Positions 59,708 through 64,000 of a DNA stretch of 64,000 nt are shown here, piece by piece; position 1 is the stretch's first letter; each line of letters starts with the position of its first letter. Below the pieces are notes generated by a model that searched no databases, was not told the origin of the DNA, and saw nothing but the letters and a program-made list of their open reading frames with translations. The stretch comes from Planctomycetota bacterium (lineage in GTDB: Bacteria > Planctomycetota > UBA1135 > UBA2386), in assembly GCA_016872675.1 (NCBI GenBank), contig VGZG01000004.1, forward strand, positions 1-64,000, read 5' to 3'. A program made the translations under genes and the position numbers.

Positions 59708-60688
59708 TCACCAGGGCCGGCGAAACGCCGCGAGTCCAGGCGGCTTCTCGCCGAGGTACTCCAGCGTCAGACGCCGGCCGCCGGCGGCGCCGCCTTCGAC
59801 CTCGATGTGCGTCACCATGCCGGTCGCCTCGTCACAGAGCAGCCATGCCGAGCGCAGCAATGCGCTCGCGCCACCATCGCGGCGCATGGCCTTGATGCGG
59901 AGCTGCGCCTGACCATCGCGACCGTCCTCGCGGCCGATGACGCGCAGTTCGCATTCCTCTGGCAGCCGGCGCACGAGCGCGTGCACATCCAGGTAGCCAA
60001 GGTCGATGACATCGCCGAGGCGCTGCTGCAATCGTTCCGCGTCGGCGACCGGCGACGCCATCTTGAAGGTCCCGTTGCTGCCGAGCCCCCACACTTCCGC
60101 GCCATCGCTGCCGACGGTGAACTCGCCGAGTTGCACGGCGCCAAAGCCGAACCGGCCGTCAAGGCGGAAGCGGCCGCCTGGGCTGGCGGCCAGCTCGAAC
60201 TCGTGGCGCGCACGCTCGCGGCCATCGGCGCCGTTGCGCACGACCTCGACGCGGAAGCGGCGCACGACGTCGCGCGCGAGTTCGCCGACGGCGCGCTCGA
60301 CGGCGGCCGCCGCGGTCGGCAGCGACGCCGGCAGCACGGCCCAGAAGCCGAGCGTCGCCAGCAGCAGCGCCGCGGCGGCGACGGCGAACCAGCGCCGCGG
60401 GCCGGCCGACGCCGCCTCGGCGTCGATGCGGGCGAGGATCGCGGCGACGCGGCCTTCGCGCGCGGCGGCGTCCTGCGAGTGCAGCGCGCGCAACAGGCCG
60501 TGCATGGCGCGCTGGTCGGCGAGCCAGTCCTTGGCTTCGACCGGCGGGGCGCCAGCCGGCCGGTCGTCGGCGAGCGTCTCGTCGTGGGCGCGCCATGCGT
60601 CGGGCACGAGTTCGCGGCCCTTGTCGCCCCGCATCTCCCCACCGGCGCGGTGGCCGTCGTGGTCGTCGCTGCCGTCGTGCGCGTTCAT
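59708..60688 (-). CDS. Putative anti-sigma factor
   Basis: A 326-residue single-pass membrane protein. A cytosolic N-terminal region of about 95 residues precedes one transmembrane helix (WFAVAAAALLLATLGFWAVL) and an extracytoplasmic beta-rich domain (RFRVEVVRNGADGRER, FGAVQLGEFTVGSDGAEVWG). It has no clear zinc motif. Its ATG overlaps the ECF sigma-factor stop by 4 bp, the usual arrangement of an anti-sigma gene. Its C-terminal domain recalls outer-membrane lipoprotein sorting folds. Confidence 0.72.
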   Translation of the reverse strand: MNAHDGSDDHDGHRAGGEMRGDKGRELVPDAWRAHDETLADDRPAGAPPVEAKDWLADQRAMHGLLRALHSQDAAAREGRVAAILARIDAEAASAGPRRWFAVAAAALLLATLGFWAVLPASLPTAAAAVERAVGELARDVVRRFRVEVVRNGADGRERARHEFELAASPGGRFRLDGRFGFGAVQLGEFTVGSDGAEVWGLGSNGTFKMASPVADAERLQQRLGDVIDLGYLDVHALVRRLPEECELRVIGREDGRDGQAQLRIKAMRRDGGASALLRSAWLLCDEATGMVTHIEVEGGAAGGRRLTLEYLGEKPPGLAAFRRPW

Positions 60689-61218
60689 GCCACGTCCTCG
60701 TTCGGCAGCTTGCCTTGCAGGCACCGGTGCAGATGCGCGCGGCCGCGCTGCAGGTGCTTCTTGACCGCCTCGAAGCCGATGCCGAGCCGCTCGGCGATCT
60801 GCTTGCAGTGCAGCCCGTGTTCGTAGTGCAGCACGATCGACTCGCGCTGCGGACCGGTCAGCCGGCTCAAGCAGTCGCGCAGCGCGTCCAGGCTCTCGTC
60901 GAACGTGTCCGCCGGGATGCGCGCGAGGTCGCGGAAGTCTTCGTCGATGCGACCCAGCATCTCGGCGTCGCAGAAGTGCAGCCGGCTGCGGCCGAGCTTG
61001 CGCTGGTGGTTCAGCAGCAGCTTGGCGGCGATGCCGCGCACCCACGGCCCGAACGGCAGCTTGCGGTCGTAGCGGTCGAGGATCCGCCAGGCGACCAGGA
61101 AGGTCTCCTGCAGCACGTCCTCGGCGGCGACCGCGTCACGCAGCGACGAGAGCAGGAACGCGCGCACCGAGTCGATGTGCTCGCGCATCAGGATCTCGAA
61201 CAGGTCGCGGGGCTGCAC
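60685..61218 (-). CDS. ECF-type RNA polymerase sigma factor
   Basis: A 177-residue extracytoplasmic-function sigma factor. Region 2 is AAEDVLQETFLVAWRILDRY with PFGPWVRGIAAKLLLNHQR; region 4 is RLTGPQRESIVLHYEHGLHC followed by KQIAERLGIGFEAVKKHLQRG. I start at GTG 61218 (MQPRDLFEILMREH), which GACAAT precedes by 9 bp on the coding strand; the track start adds 33 non-conserved residues. It probably controls its own operon with the anti-sigma factor. Confidence 0.92.
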   Translation of the reverse strand: MQPRDLFEILMREHIDSVRAFLLSSLRDAVAAEDVLQETFLVAWRILDRYDRKLPFGPWVRGIAAKLLLNHQRKLGRSRLHFCDAEMLGRIDEDFRDLARIPADTFDESLDALRDCLSRLTGPQRESIVLHYEHGLHCKQIAERLGIGFEAVKKHLQRGRAHLHRCLQGKLPNEDVA

Positions 61219-61394
61219 GGCAACCAGATTGTCCGCCCGCACGGCCGGCGGGGACAGTCTCAGCCCCAGCGTTGCCCGTGCGCCAGGGCTGGAACAGCCG
61301 CAGCGCCACCGCCACAACTGCCGCCTCTCGAACAGTATGCGACGCCTGCTCGACGTGCGCGGACCCGCCGCATCCGCTATCCCTGACCACGCAA

Positions 61395-62471
61395 ATGCGT
61401 ACGGCGGCCTACGTCTACTCCGGGTGGCACCCGATCCCCGAGCGCGACGCCGCGTTCCACTCGGGCTTCACCGAGTGGGAACTGGTCGCCGGCTGTCGAC
61501 CGCGTTTCCCGGGCCACCGGCAGCCGAAGGTGCCGCTGCTCGGCGCGTACGACGACCGCGACCCGGAAGCGCTCGGCCAGCGCCTGCAACTCGCGTTGGC
61601 GCACGGCATCGACGCGTTCGTGTTCGGCGTGTTCTGGTGCCGCGGCAAGCGCGTGTTCGAGCAAGGGCTCGACGAGGGCTTCTTGCGTTCGGCGGTCGGC
61701 GGCACCGCGCCGTTCGCGTGCATGTGGGCCAACCGCATGCCGCGGCGCGTGCTGCCAGTGACGCGCGTCGACCTACCGGTGCTCGACCCGAGCCGCTTCG
61801 TGCCAAGCGACGTCGACGACTTCGTGCGCTTCGTCGCGATGCTGGCGACCTGCTACTTCGCGCGGCCCAACTACCTGACCGTCGGCGGCCGCAGCTACCT
61901 GTCGATCTTCGACTCGACGTTCTTCGTCAAGGAACTCGGTCAAGACGGCGCGCGCGCGGCGGTGACGGCGGCGCGGCGCTGGCTCGCCGACCACGGCCAT
62001 CGCGACCTGCACCTAGCGGCGATCGAGCCGAACGCCGACGCGCTGCCGCTCGTGCGCGCCATCGGCTTCGACAGCGTGACGCACTACGTCTTCCTGCCGG
62101 ACTGGAAGGGTCCGTTCGAGCAGGACTACGCGGCGATGGCGGCGCTGCGCGCGCAGCAGTGGTCGTCGTTCGCCGAGCGCACGGGCCTGCCGTACATGCC
62201 CGCCGTCGCGACCGGCTGGGACGCGAGCGCGCGCGGCGCCGACTTCGGCGACGCGCGGCCAGACAAGTATCCGTGGTGGCCGGTGGTCACCGGCGAACAC
62301 CCCGAGCGCTTCGCGCAGGCGCTGGCGCGCGCCCGCGCCTTCCAGTCGCCGGTCGGCGGCGTCGACGATCCGCTCGTGCTGGTGGCGTCGCTCAACGAGT
62401 GGAGCGAAGGCCACTACCTCGAGCCGGACGCGCGCTTCGGCATGGGCTGGCTGGAAGCCTGCCGCCGCTGA
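61395..62471 (+). CDS. WbsX-like glycoside hydrolase family 99 domain protein
   Basis: A 358-residue TIM-barrel protein of the WbsX/GH99-like group. It opens AAYVYSGWHPIPERD and shows HGIDAFVFGVFWCRGKRVFE, FACMWANRMPRR and the closing NEWSEGHYLEPD that marks WbsX proteins. Relatives occur in O-antigen and glycan-processing loci and may act as endo-mannosidase-like enzymes. No signal peptide is evident. A TATCCC hexamer lies 11 bp before the ATG. Confidence 0.85.
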   Translation: MRTAAYVYSGWHPIPERDAAFHSGFTEWELVAGCRPRFPGHRQPKVPLLGAYDDRDPEALGQRLQLALAHGIDAFVFGVFWCRGKRVFEQGLDEGFLRSAVGGTAPFACMWANRMPRRVLPVTRVDLPVLDPSRFVPSDVDDFVRFVAMLATCYFARPNYLTVGGRSYLSIFDSTFFVKELGQDGARAAVTAARRWLADHGHRDLHLAAIEPNADALPLVRAIGFDSVTHYVFLPDWKGPFEQDYAAMAALRAQQWSSFAERTGLPYMPAVATGWDASARGADFGDARPDKYPWWPVVTGEHPERFAQALARARAFQSPVGGVDDPLVLVASLNEWSEGHYLEPDARFGMGWLEACRR

Positions 62472-62593
62472 CGGCGACCGGCGCAGCCCGTTCGCCGACG
62501 GTCGGCGACTGCCGTTGCCCACGGATGCGACTTCGGCACGACGCCGAAGGGCGCAATCCGCGCGGGCTCATGCGGAATGTCCCGCAACGCCAG

Positions 62594-63820
62594 CTACGGC
62601 GCGGCATTTCCGCCCGCTGGCGCTTCTGGGGCGCCATCCGGGCCGAACGGCGTCGTCAGCCGCCGTTCCCCAGCCCGCCGCACCGCCTCGTCGCCGTGCC
62701 GATCGCGAATCGCGTCCATCGCCTGCAGCAGCGAGCCGCGTTTGCGCGGATCGCCGTCGAACAGCGTGCGCTGCGCCGGCGCGCCAGCGGGCGCGAGGCT
62801 CGCCGCGATCACGCCGAGCAACCGCACGCCGCGCGCGCGATCCCAGCTCTCGGCGAGCAACTCGCGCGCGACGCCGGCGATCACCAAGTCGTCGTCGGTC
62901 GCCGGCACGGTGCGCTGCCGCGTGAAGGTCGTGAAGTCGCCGTAGCGCAGCTTGAGCCGCACCACGCCGCCGCGCACGCCCTGCCGGCGCAGGCGGCGGC
63001 CCACCATCTCGGCGAGCTGCAGCAGCACGCCGTGGACCTCGTCCGCGGTGGTCAGATCCTCGGCGAACGTCAGCTCGTGGCCGAGCGATTTCGCGTCGCG
63101 CTCCGACTCCACCGGCCGCGCGTCGAGGCCGTTGGCGAGCACGTGCAGGTGCTCGCCGAGGCGCGCGCCAAACGCCGCGACGAGGTCGCGTTCGCTGCGC
63201 GACTGCACGTCGCCGATCGTGCGCAAGCCAGCGCGCTCGAGTTGCTGCTGCAAAGCCGGGCCGACGCCCCACAGGCGCGCGACCGGCAGCGGCGCCAGGA
63301 ACGCGCGCTCGTCGCCGGGCGCGACGACGACGAGGCCATCTGGCTTGTCGAGATCGCTGGCGACCTTGGCGACGTACTTCGACGACGCGACGCCGACCGA
63401 GACGGTCAACTGCGTCGCCGAGAGCACTTCGGCCTTGATGCGCGCTGCGATCGTCGGGCCGTCACCGAACAGCGCGCGGCTGCCGGTGACGTCGAGGAAC
63501 GCTTCGTCGAGCGACAGCGGCTCGACGAGGTCGGTGTAGCGGTCGAACACCGCGCGCACCTGCGCCGACACCGCTTCATAGGCGTCCATGCGCGGCGCGA
63601 CGAAGATGCCGTGCGGACACAGCTGCTTGGCGCGCACGCCAGGCATCGCCGAGCGCACGCCGAACGTGCGGGCCTCGTAGCTGGCGGTGCTGACCACCTG
63701 CCGCGGTCCGGCGCCGCCGACGATCACGGGCTTGCCGCGCCACTCCGGATGATCGCGCTGCTCGATGGCCGCGTAGAACGCGTCCATGTCGGCGTGCAGG
63801 ATCGTGCGCAGCGCGCTCAC
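62594..63820 (-). CDS. dinB: DNA polymerase IV (Y-family)
   Basis: A 408-residue translesion polymerase. The palm motifs are HADMDAFYAAIEQRDHPE and PLSLDEAFLDVTG with the catalytic acids; helix-hairpin-helix VARLWGVGPALQQQLERAG and the little-finger domain (LGHELTFAEDLTTADEV) follow. It copies past DNA damage with low fidelity. No clear LexA box was seen upstream. A Gly/Ala-rich tail replaces a recognisable clamp-binding motif. Confidence 0.93.
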   Translation of the reverse strand: MSALRTILHADMDAFYAAIEQRDHPEWRGKPVIVGGAGPRQVVSTASYEARTFGVRSAMPGVRAKQLCPHGIFVAPRMDAYEAVSAQVRAVFDRYTDLVEPLSLDEAFLDVTGSRALFGDGPTIAARIKAEVLSATQLTVSVGVASSKYVAKVASDLDKPDGLVVVAPGDERAFLAPLPVARLWGVGPALQQQLERAGLRTIGDVQSRSERDLVAAFGARLGEHLHVLANGLDARPVESERDAKSLGHELTFAEDLTTADEVHGVLLQLAEMVGRRLRRQGVRGGVVRLKLRYGDFTTFTRQRTVPATDDDLVIAGVARELLAESWDRARGVRLLGVIAASLAPAGAPAQRTLFDGDPRKRGSLLQAMDAIRDRHGDEAVRRAGERRLTTPFGPDGAPEAPAGGNAAP

Positions 63821-63878
63821 CGCGGCAGTCTAGCGCCGCGACGCGGCCGACCCCGCGTTGCGACGGCGACCCGCTGAC

Positions 63879-64000
63879 TCAGAACCACTCCGGCACGAGC
63901 TCGGGGTCGAGCCCCATCGCCTGCATGATCAGCGTTTGCACGTACACCGGGTCGATCGCGAACTCCTTCAGCGTTTCGTAGCAACTGCCGGCCTTGACCG
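63879..64000 (-). CDS. C-terminal fragment of an unidentified protein
   Basis: The last 39 codons of a gene continuing past the window edge. The peptide ends VYVQTLIMQAMGLDPELVPEWF. It is codon-biased like the other genes and ends in TGA 58 bp before dinB. I do not recognise the family. It is absent from the ORF track because it is cut. Confidence 0.5.
   Translation of the reverse strand, partial: VKAGSCYETLKEFAIDPVYVQTLIMQAMGLDPELVPEWF

Noticed and set aside
1-64000. CRISPR arrays, rRNA or tRNA genes, prophage
   Set aside because: No direct-repeat/spacer pattern, rRNA sequence, tRNA-like element or phage gene was noticed by eye; a tRNA could be missed without a search tool.

Overview
The window is about 70% GC with dense, mostly co-oriented genes, many joined by 4-bp ATGA or GTGA start/stop overlaps. 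Gene content (formylglycine sulfatase, secreted peptidases with a C-terminal beta-type domain, Nuo-like, Box and Lut genes, signal-peptide redox proteins, two putative selenoproteins) points to an aerobic Gram-negative heterotroph. A deep-branching Planctomycetota member is my best guess. This is an inference; no rRNA gene, tRNA or other phylogenetic marker was seen.

Layout. 1-5.5 kb: the 5' end of serA, a sulfatase lipoprotein, a D-2-hydroxyglutarate dehydrogenase-like flavoprotein and an HglS-type 2-oxoadipate dioxygenase/decarboxylase, divergent from a GcvA-type LysR regulator; a perfect T-N11-A dyad lies between them. 5.7-8.5 kb: DUF3592-like membrane protein and DinG-family helicase, followed by a 640-bp repeat-bearing gap. 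9.1-14.5 kb: acyltransferase, cysteine dioxygenase and two POT-family peptide transporters. 14.7-22.4 kb: YebC/PmpR, then plsY-gpsA-MBOAT-AlgJ-like-unknown on the minus strand, and a lone hydantoinase A. 23-28 kb: EboE-like protein with an ABC ATPase, FtsX-type permease and DUF3299 protein; small DUF4236 and hypothetical genes.

28.2-45.3 kb holds what looks like a deoxysugar (L-fucose/L-rhamnose type) catabolic region: LarA, Nudix, an L-fucose-dehydrogenase-like SDR, an FAH-family hydrolase, LutC-LutB-LutA, a zinc alcohol dehydrogenase, a UxaA-family dehydratase, an esterase, an extended SDR, a fuconolactonase-like amidohydrolase, and a ribose-type ABC binding protein plus permease without an ATPase. 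The likely logic is sugar to lactone to acid to 2-keto-3-deoxy acid to 2,4-diketo acid, cleaved to pyruvate and lactate, with Lut enzymes oxidising the lactate. Embedded in this region at 38.3-39.7 kb is a secreted protein with an in-frame UGA and a textbook bacterial SECIS-like hairpin.

45.4-49 kb: boxC-boxB (aerobic benzoyl-CoA epoxidation) with a thioredoxin-like ferredoxin but no boxA. 49-54 kb: M14 carboxypeptidase, S46 peptidase, and a second selenoprotein candidate, a secreted TlpA-like thioredoxin whose active site reads W-U-G-P-C. 54-64 kb: a lone NuoF-like protein preceded by a fossil potassium-channel pore, RlmL-like rRNA methyltransferase, nucleotide-exchange-like MFS protein, DMT exporter, ECF sigma/anti-sigma pair, WbsX/GH99-like protein, DNA polymerase IV and a truncated C-terminal reading frame.

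The strongest novel signals are the two UGA-containing redox genes with GGUC-loop hairpins, the D-2-hydroxyglutarate locus, the Box pair with an alternative ferredoxin, and the ion-channel pore remnant fused in frame upstream of nuoF.
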